This document shows positions 21,969 to 33,105 of a stretch of DNA of 64,000 nt, one piece after another. Below the pieces are notes generated by a model. The model had not been told where the DNA came from, ran no database searches, and saw only the letters and a list, made by a program, of their open reading frames with translations. Source of the DNA: Micractinium sp. NFX-FRZ (lineage: Eukaryota; Chlorophyta; Trebouxiophyceae; Chlorellales; Chlorellaceae); assembly GCA_029339195.1 (NCBI GenBank), contig JAPTJF010000058.1:124001-188000 (forward strand). Reading direction: 5' to 3'. The position numbers were made by a program, and so were the translations under genes. Every line of letters starts with the position of its first letter. The first letter of the stretch is position 1.

Positions 21969-22664
21969 ACTGAGCGTTCTTGCGCTGCCCTTTCTGACGC
22001 CCTCCAGCGGCAGTCAAGAGTCGCCCATTCTCGCCTGACTGATGAGCAATAATGTGATGACTAGGATAGAGACCGGGATGCGGTAAGCATACCTGCACAG
22101 GGCAGGGTGTTGAGCTTTTCCCCTGCCCGCCCTCTTGGCGCCAGCGTGCAGCGATTCGGCTGGCCAACCAATTTGGGCATGGGCTGTGTTGCACTCACCT
22201 GGTACCTTCGGAGGGTCCTTCGGACTCAGACAAGGGAATGCTGGGCGCTGTGCAACTGCAGAACAACCAGCACACTGTCTTCTGATCTGTGTGCTGGTGC
22301 CAGCCGCCTGCGCCGCCGCCACGCCATCTTGCCCCGATGGATCGGTATGCTACAGCTAACTCTATCCCCGAGCGCCTGCTAGTGCCGTCGAATGGGTACC
22401 CGCTTTGCTGCATGGCAAGCGTTGCAATGGGGATGGTGTCTTCACGGCACGCTCAAAACGGCACCGGCACTGTGGCCCCACCTTCCACCCGCCCCGTCCA
22501 GATGCCTCATGGCATGCATGCGGCGTTCTGCACCGCATCCGTCTGCAAGGGCATAACACTCTCTCAGAAAGACGCTACTACAGTATCGGAGCCTTTGTGC
22601 AGCGACTCCGGAAGGTTGGGCCTGGTTAGTTTCGCAGCAGGTTGCAATTTGCCCGCCTGTAGCA
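21969..22664. promoter_or_regulatory. Divergent intergenic region
   Basis: 696 bases between the profilin-like start and the small gene start. Several open frames exist, but none shows family similarity or splice-consistent structure. Probably promoters and 5' UTRs. Confidence 0.45.
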
Positions 22665-23218
22665 ATGGAGACACTGAAGCGGATCGCCAACAAGCTGACT
22701 GGCAGCGAATACAGCCGGAACGAGCCGTCCTCGCCCATGTCGCCTGCCGCCTCCCAGGCCCTGCAAGGCAGCGCGCAGGCAAGTGTGTTTATGCAGCTGC
22801 GGAAGAGGTCGGAAACTGACAAACGAGCGGGCCACCGGAATGCGCTTGTGCGGGACTCGCCGTGACAGCACTCCCCTCGCCCGCAGGTTGCAAATGGCGC
22901 CACTGCCGACATCTCCCCCGTCACCGGCCGCCCGCTGTCGCCCCGCGCCCAGGAGTTCAGGCACGTGGTTATTTCTGGCTTTCGGCGGGCATGCGTGCCA
23001 CACTGCAGCTGCTGGCAATATTGCTGCCCACAGCCACCTGCCTGCGCCGCTCCTGCCAAGCTGGTGCAAGCAGCGGCACCAGCGCCTCGTCTCCTACACG
23101 CGCCACGAACCCCCGGCTCATGCCCCAGCGCTCAGTGGTCTCTTTCAATGCACACCACTGCTTCTGTTGCAGGAAGATGGAGGCGCACCTTCTGCAGGAG
23201 GGGCCCCGCCTGCTGTGA
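22665..23218 (+). CDS. Small hypothetical protein (77 residues)
   Basis: Three exons: 22665-22778, 22887-22960 and 23173-23218. The protein starts METLKRIANKLTGSEYSRNE and continues through Ser/Pro-rich sequence (SPMSPAASQ; PVTGRPLSPRAQEF) to KMEAHLLQEGPRLL. Both introns would be GC-AG: donor AG|GCAAGT at 22779 and AG|GCACGT at 22961. This model is preferred because frames stay open and composition is uniform, but GT donors four or more bases away are possible and would change the protein. I do not recognise a family. The N-terminal basic amphipathic helix and two SP sites suggest a soluble regulatory or adaptor peptide, which is speculation. Confidence 0.5.
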
Positions 23219-24282
23219 GCCCCCGCTACAGCCATCGCCCTTGTCCAGCCCATGCGCTGCCACCCATGCGCCGAGGGCAGCCTGCACTGCCGTTGCGGCA
23301 GCTGCTGCATGGCCAGCACCCAGGGAGGGCTGAAGCCCCCCCGGTGATGGTGTGCATTGTATTCGCCGTTGGAACGTCCCCCGGCTGAAGCTGGGGCCAG
23401 CCGGCCAGCCTGAAGGCAGGCCGGCTGCCGTTCCACAACATTTTTCACAGTCCACTGCTCAGTTGTTCGAGTGGCAAATGTCGTGTAGCCGCCCTGATTT
23501 CCCCTTTCCTGCGGTGGCGCTTTGCTGCAGCAGCCCGCCCTGCCATGCCAGTTATGTGGCGAAATGCTGTACCATTCTATACCGTCTGTGCTGCTCACAA
23601 GCGGTCATTGTGAGCAGCCCCCCTTCATGCCCCTGCTGATGCCCTCTTATATACACACACCTGGCCTTGATGGCCTCCTCTGTCTCGTAATAAAACCCAT
23701 GCGTAAAAACACACACAGCACAGCTACATGCAATGATGCGGCACTGGCATGGCAGGGCACATTGTGGAGTGGGCGGCAGGCACATAGCATGCAGTCAAGG
23801 GGTGATCAGCACGGGTGTCCTTCTTGCTGTCAAGAGCTGCGCACATGACTGACGCTCGTGTTGTGTGCATGGGCAACCCTGCCGTGCGCCCATGCTGGCG
23901 CGCCCTCCAGTCTGCAGCCTAATAATGGGCAGAGAGAGGCATCCAGTGGAACGGTGGACAGTGGTTTGCCTTCCGTCCCCCTCTGCTGCTCTTGACTGCT
24001 GTCGGGGTATGTGTTGACATGGCGAGAGATGCTGCATGCATGTAGCAATGGGCGCGGGCCACAAAGGCCTAGGCAGCAGCGGAGAGCTGCAGTGGAGGGC
24101 AGAGAGCGTTGGAAGCGGGGGTAGCGGCGCCACTTGTGGGAAGCGCGGAGCAGAGGCAGCAGAGGAGAGCAGCAGAACGGAGCAGAAACCACGAGCGAAC
24201 AAAAGAGCGAGCGAGGAGAATGTACAAGGGTGGGGGCCTGTGAGGTGCCGCAAGAGCAGGGCCCGGTGTACAGTGCCCGCAG
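23219..24282. other. Convergent region, long non-coding
   Basis: About 1.06 kb between two stop codons. An imperfect GC-rich inverted repeat lies at about 23370-23440, just after the small gene, and an AATAAA hexamer near 23688. No supported coding sequence. Confidence 0.45.
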
Positions 24283-25499
24283 CTACCGCCGCCGCTTGGC
24301 GGGCGGCGCGGCAGCGGGCACCGGCGTGGGCCGCTGCCGCTGCAGCGCCGCCTGCTGCTGCGCCGCCCGCTGCTGCATCCACGCCGGCTGCAGCGCCTGT
24401 GCCGGCCGCAGCATCTGTGCCGACCGCTTCACCCCAGCCTGTAGGCGCTGCTGCAAAAAGTCGCGTGCACTCTGCGACGGCGCCGACGGCTGCTCCGCTT
24501 GCAGCACACGCACCAGCACAGGTCCCGCCTCCCGCTCCGTCACCCGCGGGCGTTGCGCCCCCTCATCTCCCAGCTGCAGCGGCTCCGCGGGCTGGGCTGC
24601 CTGCCGGCGCAGCTGCTCCGAAATGAGGCGGGCCTGGCTGGCAGTGGGCACGGTGCTGCGGGTGGGTGGGAGAGGCAGGGAGGCAGGCGGGGAGGCAGGT
24701 GGGCGGGCAGGCAGGCAGGCGGGCGGGCATGCTGTGCAAAGCATGCTTGACTGGCCGGCCGGCGGGCTGTGTGCAAACGTATCTGGCGGACAGCAGTGGC
24801 AGCAACAGCTGGTGCCATTACACGTGGCAGCCAACAACCAGCAAGGCAACAGCTCAGCATGCGCTGCTGTGCCCTCCCTGCACCTACATAACAGCGTGCA
24901 CATGCATTGCCACATGCACTGCTGTGGGATCTTACCGCTTGTTGCTCGCCAGGGCAGCCACAACATCGTCTGGCAGCAAGTCGAGGCCCTCTCCCTCCTC
25001 ATCATCACCGGCGTCCTCCTCCCCTGCCTCATCTCCCTCATCTCCCTCCTCGTCCTCGTCCTCCTCCTCCCCTCCCGCCTCGACATCTGCTGCCCCTTCT
25101 GCCTCTTCTTTCGCCGCCGCTCCTGCTGCTGCCGTTCGCTCCGCCTTGGCTGCTCGTGCACGCTCCGCCTGCGCCGCCCGCCGCTCCTTGGCGGCAGCGC
25201 GTGCTGCAGCCTTGGCCTCGGCCTCCTCCTTGCGACGCTGGTCGGCAGACTGCAATACGACATGCGGGGAAATATGGCGGTAAGGAGCAGCAGCTGCAGG
25301 AAGCGAGCAGCAGAGGTGCGCAGAGACACTGCCAACGCAACAACATGCATGGTCGCAGCGGGTTGTTGTGTGCCCCCACCTGCTTGCCAGTGGCTAGCGA
25401 CACCTCCTCCGGCGCGTCATCATCGCTGGAGTCTTCCCCGTCCGAGCCTGCCGGCCTAGGCGCCTCTGCCTCCATTTGCCGCCTGCGTGTGCCCACCAT
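24283..25499 (-). CDS. NOL7-like nucleolar protein
   Basis: Three exons: 25499-25380, 25249-24936 and 24655-24283, giving 268 residues from ATG at 25499. The N-terminal MVGTRRRQ and acidic SSDDDAPEEVSLATG correspond to the human NOL7 DDEAPEE region. There follows an Arg/Lys/Ala coiled coil (SADQRRKEEAEAK) and a run of Glu/Asp, then LDLLPDDVVAALASNK, matching the NOL7 LLPDxxLEKL motif. The C-terminal QSARDFLQQRLQAGVKRSAQ and terminal AKRRR match the conserved end in pattern. NOL7 family proteins are nucleolar and take part in early small-subunit rRNA processing. That role is inferred. Poly-acidic and Ala-rich inserts make alignment uncertain in the middle. Confidence 0.65.
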
Positions 25500-25927
25500 A
25501 GTTCGTATATTTTGATTGGAGACTGCTCGCATATAGAGGCGGCGAGATGCTGAAGTCCGCCCCGTGCTGTCCATGCCCTGACCTGGCTGGCGGCAGCAGT
25601 CATCCCCTTGCATCCTCTCACACCCTCGCACTGTGAGCACTCATTGGAGCTGCTTGACAGGGACCCATTTACCAACCCTTCAGGCCCACCAGTCGCCAAC
25701 CACGTGCCCTCCTCGAAGCCTGCAACCCGCGCACCCTGCTCTTCAGTACCTCGCACACCCTCCAACCCTCGCGTGTGGCACCCCTCCGGCGCTCGAGGCC
25801 AGCCCCATCTACGGTGGGCGCTGAAAAACCGCCACCTTGCCAGCGTCACCGCCCACCGCCGTCGCACCAACAGTGACACCACCCCACCCACCCACCCTCT
25901 GCACCTCAAAAACCCCACACGGCCGGT
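25500..25927. promoter_or_regulatory. Divergent intergenic region
   Basis: 428 bases between the NOL7-like start and the tail-anchored gene start. Presumed bidirectional promoter, with no specific element recognised. Confidence 0.45.
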
Positions 25928-27546
25928 ATGGCCACGCTGCTGAGCGCCAGCGGGCAGGAAATGTTCGGCCCAGGGCACTGGGGGCCCCACGCCTATGCCA
26001 CCGCTGCTGACGTGGCGTCTGCTGACGTCACCGGCAGCGCCCGCCCCGCGCGGCGCCCCGGCTCGCCGCCGCAGCCGATCCCACGCTCCCGGGCGCAGCA
26101 GCAGCAGCCCTTTGGAGGTGCTCTTTCCAGCTGGGCGGATGCAGCAGAACTGTCCGCCTCTCCAGCCAGCAGCGACGCAGCCGACCACTTTCTCGACGCC
26201 TCCAGCGAACGTGCGTGGTGTGCATGTGGCTGGCAGGGCCCTCTGCATGTGTGCTTTGTGCATGTATCAGTAACATGAGTGCCTCTGTGTGCGTGTTTGT
26301 GCCACACCACGTGTTGCATGCATGCGCTTGTTTTGTGCATGTGCACGTGCTTGTTACAAGCTGTGCCGCTTGTGCGCATGTGTGTGTGTGCGTGCTTCTT
26401 CCGCACCGCGGCCCAGCCCGTCAAGCCTGGCATTTGTGCTTCTCACCCTCCCCCCCATCCCCTGGCCCTCCCTGCAGTTGCCAGCGCCGCCAGCAGCTTT
26501 GGCACCGAAGTGGACGGCAGCCTGGTCATGGATGATCTGCCGTGCCGGGGGCTGTCCCGCCTGTCGGTCCCAGATGCTCTTTGTGCCGCCGCGGCAGCAG
26601 TGGCCGCCGCCGCTGACACCAGCAGCACTGCCACCAGCTGCGGCGCTGTTGCAGACGAGCGCTCACAACTGGGAGCGCAGCTGCAGGTGCAGCACGAGCG
26701 GCAGCAGCGGCATGCCGCCGAGACAACGGTTTCCAACCTGCGCCAGCAGCTGGATGACATGTCATCGCTGCTGTTCAGCTACCGCAGCAAGCAGGGGCAG
26801 GGGCAGGCGGGCAGCAGGGGCTGCGCAGCAGACGGCGCGGCCACCAGCAGCAGCGACGGCAGTGGCTGCGGCGGCGACGCAAGCCTTAGCCTGCCGGTGC
26901 TGCTGCAGGGTGTGCTCACAGAGGCAGAGGCAGCGGTGCAGCGGAGCGCTGAGGTGGCAGCGGGCGCAGAGAGCGGGGCCGCTGACGCCGCTTATGTGGC
27001 GCGCATGGTGGCGGGCATCTGTGCCCGGGCAGCGGTGCAGGCGGATCTGGGAGAGCAGTGGGGAGCCGAGCGGGCGCTGCTGGTGCGGCGCCTGGAGCAG
27101 GCGGCTCGGATGGGCCAGGCGATGCTGAAGCACCAAAAGGAGAGCAGCGCAGGTGAGGGGCTGCCTGCCTGGCTTCGCGGCATGCGCGAGGTGACGTGCG
27201 AGGGCTGGTGTGCTTGCGTGCCGCCCTGCTTGTGTGCACTGCAAGAGCTCCCTGGGTCTGTGCAACTTGGCCCCAGCAAGGCAGCTGGGTGCAGTGCAGT
27301 GCAGTCAGGCAGGCGGCTGACCTGAGCTGGCCAGGGGCGCCGGCGCAGTTGCCCGGCCGTACCCGCCGCCCCTGCTCACCGCTCGCTCACCGCTCACCAC
27401 CCTGGTGCCCCCCCGCTCCCGTTCCCCCGCCTGCAGAGCCCGAGCCCTGGCGGCAGCAGCTGCTCAACACCGCCCTGGCTGTGGGGTGCACCATCCTGGG
27501 GGCCGCCACCGCTGTCCTCATCATCTGCCGCACACAGGCGCACTGA
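25928..27546 (+). CDS. Tail-anchored coiled-coil protein, unknown function
   Basis: Three exons: 25928-26210, 26478-27152 and 27437-27546, giving 355 residues. The N-terminal third is Pro/Ala/Ser-rich and disordered (GSPPQPIPRSRAQQQQPF). The middle has a coiled coil (QLQVQHERQQRHAAETTVSN onward to SSLLFSYRSKQ), then a Gly/Ser insert and another helical segment (EQWGAERALLVRRLEQAARM). The last exon gives a single C-terminal membrane segment (NTALAVGCTILGAATAVLII) followed by CRTQAH, the pattern of tail-anchored proteins. No enzymatic motif is seen. Such proteins are often tethers or golgin/SNARE-like factors; nothing here decides which. Confidence 0.75.
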
Positions 27547-28321
27547 GCCCTCCTGTATGGATCCAAGGGCGAGAGCAGCGCCGGTGTGCGGCCTGTGCGG
27601 CTGCTGGCGCTGCCGTGGAGCCCTGCCCCCCCGCACGCTGCGCCGCGCTGCTCTCAGATGAGCCAGCACGGCCTGGGACCCGGCCTTGGAAGCATGGGGG
27701 GCAGCTCATCCCCAGGTTGCCCCCTGTTGCGATTTGTTTCTCTTCGTGTACATCACTTGCCGTTGCACACTGCATGCTGCCTGCCTGACGCCTGTTGGGC
27801 ACCGGGCAGGCAGCCTGCCGCGCAGGACTGCATGAAATCAGAACCGTCAAACCAACGTTGCCCAGTTTTAACGCACCAGGTTCACTTCTCTCCCCAACCC
27901 CTCGCTCAAGCCCCCCCACCCCCACCCCCACCTGTTTCCTTTCTTTTATGTATTGCGCACCACCCTGCCCCAGCTTCCTCCCCTCACTTGCCTCCTCTTA
28001 CTCCTTCCGCTCCCCTTTGCCTAGCGCCTCGCACCACATCCGGCAGTTGCACTGCCCTGCGATCAAACGAAAGAACCCTCGCTGCTCTGCTGCCCATCAG
28101 CTCAGCTCACTTCGCGCCCACACATCCGCCTACGCAGCTGCCAATCCGTCCCACCTGCTCCCCACCTTTTCCCACCTCCCGCCTGCGGGCTTGATAGCGC
28201 TCTTCTTCCACCTCAGCCCCTCCCCTCCCCCCTTGTAACCTATTTCAACCTACCTACCCAACGAAACGGGGTTTACAGCAGGAATTGCAGAAGGTGCGTG
28301 CAGAGGTGCAAACGATGCGCA
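27547..28321. other. Convergent intergenic region
   Basis: 775 pyrimidine-rich bases between the tail-anchored gene stop and the first GT61-like stop. A TGTAA motif (the chlorophyte-type polyadenylation signal) occurs near 28235. No gene supported. Confidence 0.45.
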
Positions 28322-31300
28322 TCACCCCCCCGCCACTGCTTCGTTCCCGCCGCCGCCGCCTGCACTCCCGCCGCCGTCACCCTTGCTGCCGCCTGCCGCT
28401 GCCGCTGGCTCGGCTGGGCACCGCATCTTGGTGCGACGGCCCCGCCCCGCATGCTGCATGCCGCCCTGGGTGAGCCACCACCACCAGGTGCCCTCCTCCC
28501 ACCGCCTGCGGTACTCAGCCATGTCGCCGCCCACCTCCACCGCTGTGCGCAGCACTTGCTCCAGTGCATCCCACCTGCAAGGAGGGGGCAGGGGGGGACG
28601 CAGAACACAGCTGTCGCCACCAAACTACCAAGCAAAGAACAGGTTTGCGGTGTTAGACCCAGGCTTGGCTGGAGGGAGGGCAGGCGGGGCGGTGGTCTGC
28701 AGGCGGGGGCAGAGCATGCAGCTGCTCTGTGCCTTTCAACCAAGCCCTCCGCTCCCCTCGACTCCACTATTCAAACCCTGCCCTCGGCTCAGCAGTTGTT
28801 GTCACCTGAGCAGCAGGTTGCGGAACTTTGGCCAGTCCGCCTCCCGCCCCACACCCGCCCGCTCGTTGGCACCCGGGGTCCAGGCCTTGGGGTCGCAGAT
28901 GGAGATCAGCCACCATGACACTTGGGTGGCATTGTCCTGCAAGGGGACGCCATGGTTTCAAGCGCTGAATGTGAGGGAAGGCTCCGGAAGCCGTCTTAAA
29001 GGCAGCGAGCCAGGGCATGCATGCGTGCGTGGGGGCTTGCTTGGAAGAGGTGGGCATGGCATGCGCTGCCTCCCCGCCGGGCTCACCCACCCGCCCACCT
29101 GCCAACCGCAAACCAACCGCACCATGCACCCGTCCAGTCCACCGCTTTGCTGCCGTGAATCAGGGCAGCCTCTGCAGTGCATGCCCAACCCCCACCCAAT
29201 CAACAGTCACCTCTGCATTGAACAATGGGTACTGCAGGTGCGCCGCCCCGGCGTCAAACCCATACGGCTGCAGGTCAGGAGAAGGCGTCGGCGCAGGAAG
29301 GTGAAGACGTGCCATAGCAAAGGGAGTGCGATGAAGATGCCAATAATGAAGGCAGCCAGCCTGCCAGCCAGCCAGCAAGGAAGACAAGTGGCAGTTGTAC
29401 ACCACACCTGCAGCTCAATCATGCTGCTGCCGGGCCGCATGAGCCACCCGTTCATCATATTCGCTGCGCGTGAGGAAGAGGAGGTGTGGGGTGGCAGGTG
29501 GGGTCAGAGAATGACTCCTGTGAACCGGCCATGCGCATGACAGCGGCTGCCCTTCTGCCACGCAAGCACCCACGTCCCACTGCTGCCGGCACACACGGCG
29601 TCACCATTAGCGCTCACATCGCCCCGGCCCCTCCGCGCACGACAGTCCTGATGCACGTCAGCCCGTGCCCATTCGCCTCCCCGCCCTGCCCTGCCCAGGG
29701 CCTAGCACACGCTGAGCCTGCTGTGCCATCCGTCCACCCCCTCACCTCCGTGCACCCCCACAAATATGTCGGCTTCCTGGGCTGCTGCGATGCCCGTCTG
29801 CAGGTCTGTCATCTCAACCTGCAAGGGAGGCCGGCAGCAGCAGGGGTGACGCAGGGGCGAGCAGGGCAGGGCAGCAAAGGGCAGCAAGGTTTGGTCAGCT
29901 CATGGGTGGGCAGGGCAGGACAGGGCCGAGGAGTGCGGCTGGCAGCACGTGCAGCACGTCGGTAGAGGAGCAGGAGGCGGGAAGAAGGCAATGGCGCAAG
30001 ATAAGTTCAGGGCGGGAAGTGCAGAGCAGGGGAAAGAAGGCCATAGGATGCCTTAGGCAGGGGAGGGCAGACAGTGGCAGGCAGCTGGGCATTGCTGGCA
30101 GGCCAGGCAGCATGCGACCCCATCGCCTCGCCCCCACACTCATAAACACAAACCTCTCGGCAGGCGGCACGCAGGCGGCGCCCCGCTGCCGTGGTGTGCC
30201 GCCAGCGGTTGCATTGCTCAACAAGCTCGGCAGCGTTGAGCAGCTGGCGGTCGGGGGTGCTGCGCTTGTGGAACACAACTCGCAGCACTTTCTCGCTGCC
30301 GTCGCTGCTGCTGCTACTGCTACCGCCACCGCTGCTGCTGCTGCTGCCGCTCTGGTCGCTGTCATTGCTGCTGCTGCTGCCGCTGTGATCGCTGCCATTG
30401 CTGCTGCTGCTGCCGCTGTGATCGCTGCCACTGCTGCTGCCCCTTGCAGCTGCAGCTGCTGTCCCTGGCGTCTGCTGCACTGCCGCTGCCTGCACCGTGC
30501 CCTCGGCTGCAGGCGGCTGGCCGGCGCCGCCGTAATGCCGCACCAGGTGCTGCCCCAAGCCGTGCAGCGGCCAGTGGGTGATGTTCACCCCTCTGTGGCA
30601 CACGAATAGCTGCCGAAAGCAGCGCTGGGGGCCGCCCTCGAAGCTGGGTGGTGCCGCCGCTGCGCCCCCATCGCTGCCATACCAGGGGCCACCCAATTGC
30701 AACCCAGCCGGCACGTAGCCGTGCTGCCCGCCTGGCGCGTGTGCCGACGGCAGCCGGCTGCTGAAGTCTGCCCAGGTCTCCAGAGAGAGGCCCGCCATGG
30801 GCTGCATGATTTGGTAGTTCATAGCGGGCGCAGCGTGCCCCTCCGCCGTCACCAGCACAAACTTCACGTGCGCCGCCCAGGGCGTGCGCTGCAGCAGGCC
30901 CCAGACCTTGGCGGCGTTGTCTGCAGAGGCAAGGGAGGGCAAGCGTGAGGGCATCGTAAACTCAGGTGGTCTGAGCTGCGCCAGCAACACAAGCCTGAAC
31001 AACACAGCCTGGCGCTCCAGAAGCCGCCAGCAAGCGGCGCCTGGCAGGGAGGCGGCCCCCAGGCGCCTCCTGCTGCTAATGCCTGCCTGCTGGGGCCCCT
31101 GCCTGCACACCTCCCCGCCCATATGTGTGCTGCCTCTGCCTGCTGCGCCACCCGCACCCACCCGCATTCACCTCGGAACGTGTGCACCGCTGCCTCAGAA
31201 ACACATGTGTCAGCTGCCTCGGAACATGTGCGCCACGTACCTCGGAACATGTGCGCCACGTTGCTGGCCCACATTGGGTACCAGATGATGGGGACGGTGC

Positions 31301-32441
31301 AGTCTGAGAAGGAGGGGTCTGCCAGGTATGCCGCTCCTTCGTCGGTGCTGGCGGGACGCACGCGGATGGGGGGCAGGGAGTAGCGATAGTCGCGCCCAGA
31401 CTGTTGTGGGGTGGGTCAGGGGGAGGGAGGGGCATGGCGTGGGCATGTGGACATGGCGTTCGGCGTGACAGGCGCACACTGTGCTGTCTGAGGGCGCATG
31501 TCCGCCCTCTGTGGGCACAGTGGGATCATTATTGGGGCGCAGGGGAAGGAGCAGGAGGCTGCAACAAGGGTGCCAAACCAGCGGATCCCAGCGCACACAG
31601 CTGATGCGGCAGCGTCCCTGCCATCAGCAGCCAGCCTTGCACCCCTCTCGACCTTCCCACCCACGCCCAGCAGAAGAGCTTGGCAGCCTGCCCCGCGCCG
31701 CCCACCCGCCGCCCAGCATGCAGCACCCCAAGTCACTACTCCCAGAAGCAACCCAAACGCCCGGCTCACGCTATTTCGGTGCAAGAAGATGTACTTTTTG
31801 TGGTCGAGATCAGGCTCAATCAAGTACGGGGCGGTGCCTGGGCGGCCCTCCTCCGGCACCATGCGGTGCTCCCGCCCATACAGAATGATGGAACCCTGCA
31901 CGTGGCAGGCAGGCAAGCACGGTGTGGGGAGGCAAGATGTGCATGCTGCTGCCATGCTCCCTGTATTCCCTGCATGGTGCTGCTGCTGCCGTGCTCCCTG
32001 TGCTCCCAGAACCCCGGCGCATCGCATGTGCATGCGGAGTGCAGGCAGGCAGAGACACCCGCCTTTGACGCCAGCTGAGGGCAGCAGGGTAACTCGCCAG
32101 GCTTTCCATGCAGGTGCAGGGTAGCTGGCCTGCCTCACCTGGTCTACGCAGGCATCCCGCAGCAGCAGGCAGCTGTCGGCCCAGGGTGAGGGCACAACCG
32201 ACGGCGGCTGGCAGCCGTGGGTGCCGCCGCTGCTGCCGCCGCCGCTGCCACCTGCCTGCACCCCTTGTGCGTGTTGTAAAAGGGTGGATGCTGGCGAGCA
32301 CGGCAGCTGGACTTGCAACCTCTGCTGGCTCAGCAGCAGTATTGTGAGCACCACGCAGGCGGCCAGAAGGCCCCCGGCGAGGCGGCGGGGCGGCGGGTGC
32401 CGTTGCTCAACAAGCTGCGCCCGCTCTTGGCCGCCGCGCAT
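28322..32441 (-). CDS. GT61-like type II membrane glycosyltransferase, copy 1
   Basis: Nine exons: 32441-32139, 31895-31770, 31400-31241, 30920-30154, 29818-29746, 29463-29408, 29267-29211, 28936-28806 and 28574-28322, giving 641 residues. A short cytosolic tail precedes one signal-anchor (GGLLAACVVLTILLL). The lumenal part holds CTVPIIWYPMWASNVAHMF, VVFHKRSTPDRQLLNAAEL and the GT61/DUF563 signature: LQTGIAAAQEADIFVGVHG, then ANMMNGWLMRPGSSMIELQ. GT61 enzymes transfer xylose, arabinose or GlcNAc in the Golgi or ER. The acceptor is unknown here. A Ser/Gly/Asp repeat insert (30300-30430) is unique to this copy. The C-terminal tail after WWWWLTQ is low-complexity and may be mis-modelled. Same exon plan as the copy at 33106-36709. 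Confidence 0.8.
30295..30435 (-). repeat. Ser-rich codon repeat within GT61-like copy 1
   Basis: AGC/GGC-rich trinucleotide region coding for repeated SDHSGSSSSNG-like units. It is absent from the neighbouring paralog. Confidence 0.8.
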
Positions 32442-33105
32442 CGCTCGATCAACGATTGCAGCGCGATCGCCCAGAAGGCAAGGGGATGAACAAGGGCGCT
32501 GCCTGACGGTGCCTGTCGTAGGCTCGCAAGCTGGCACGGGCAAACCGGGCTCAGGTGGAGTTTGAATCACCAGATGACAGTGTGAACCAACAAACGATTG
32601 CTGCAGGAAGGTGGGGCGCACACCCCGCTTCGGTTCAATTCCAATGCCGCCGCACGCCGTCGTGCACAGCAGGCGCGCCGCCAACCTGCTTGGAGGAGGC
32701 TTGTCCCATGAGGGAATTGTTGTGGCACACTCGTGTGGCACTGTATTTCTGGCGCTCTTATCAGTTTGGTGTACCAAATTTAGCCTCCCCGCACACGTGT
32801 CGCCACACCTACAAAACATTGACGGCAGCACTGCCCTGCTTTCCTTTTGCTGTTTTACAGAAGCTCGTCATTTCTGCACTTTTGCGCGGCATGAGAAGCA
32901 ACAAGATAGCAACATAGCAGTAAGAATAGGTCACGAGTGCGGTCAAAAGAACAATGTCGTGCGAGTCAAGAGATGAGCTGGAGGCACATGGTCACAGGCT
33001 GCGTTGGTGCCTAATTTGGGCTGGAGGCATGCCCATGGCTTCACATGATTGGCCAAGGCACAAGCAAGCCTCCACACCACTCAATGCCTATTGAAATGTA
33101 GGTCG
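32442..33105. promoter_or_regulatory. Spacer between tandem GT61-like genes
   Basis: 664 bases holding the copy 1 promoter and copy 2 3' UTR. Relatively AT-rich for the window. No gene supported. Confidence 0.45.

Noticed and set aside
22289..22819. 176-codon plus-strand frame overlapping the small protein start
   Set aside because: Different frame from the supported small protein and no similarity or splice logic.
23370..23440. GC-rich inverted repeat considered as a terminator or RNA gene
   Set aside because: Pairing is interrupted and it lies in a presumed 3' UTR. GC-rich sequence makes such partial palindromes common.
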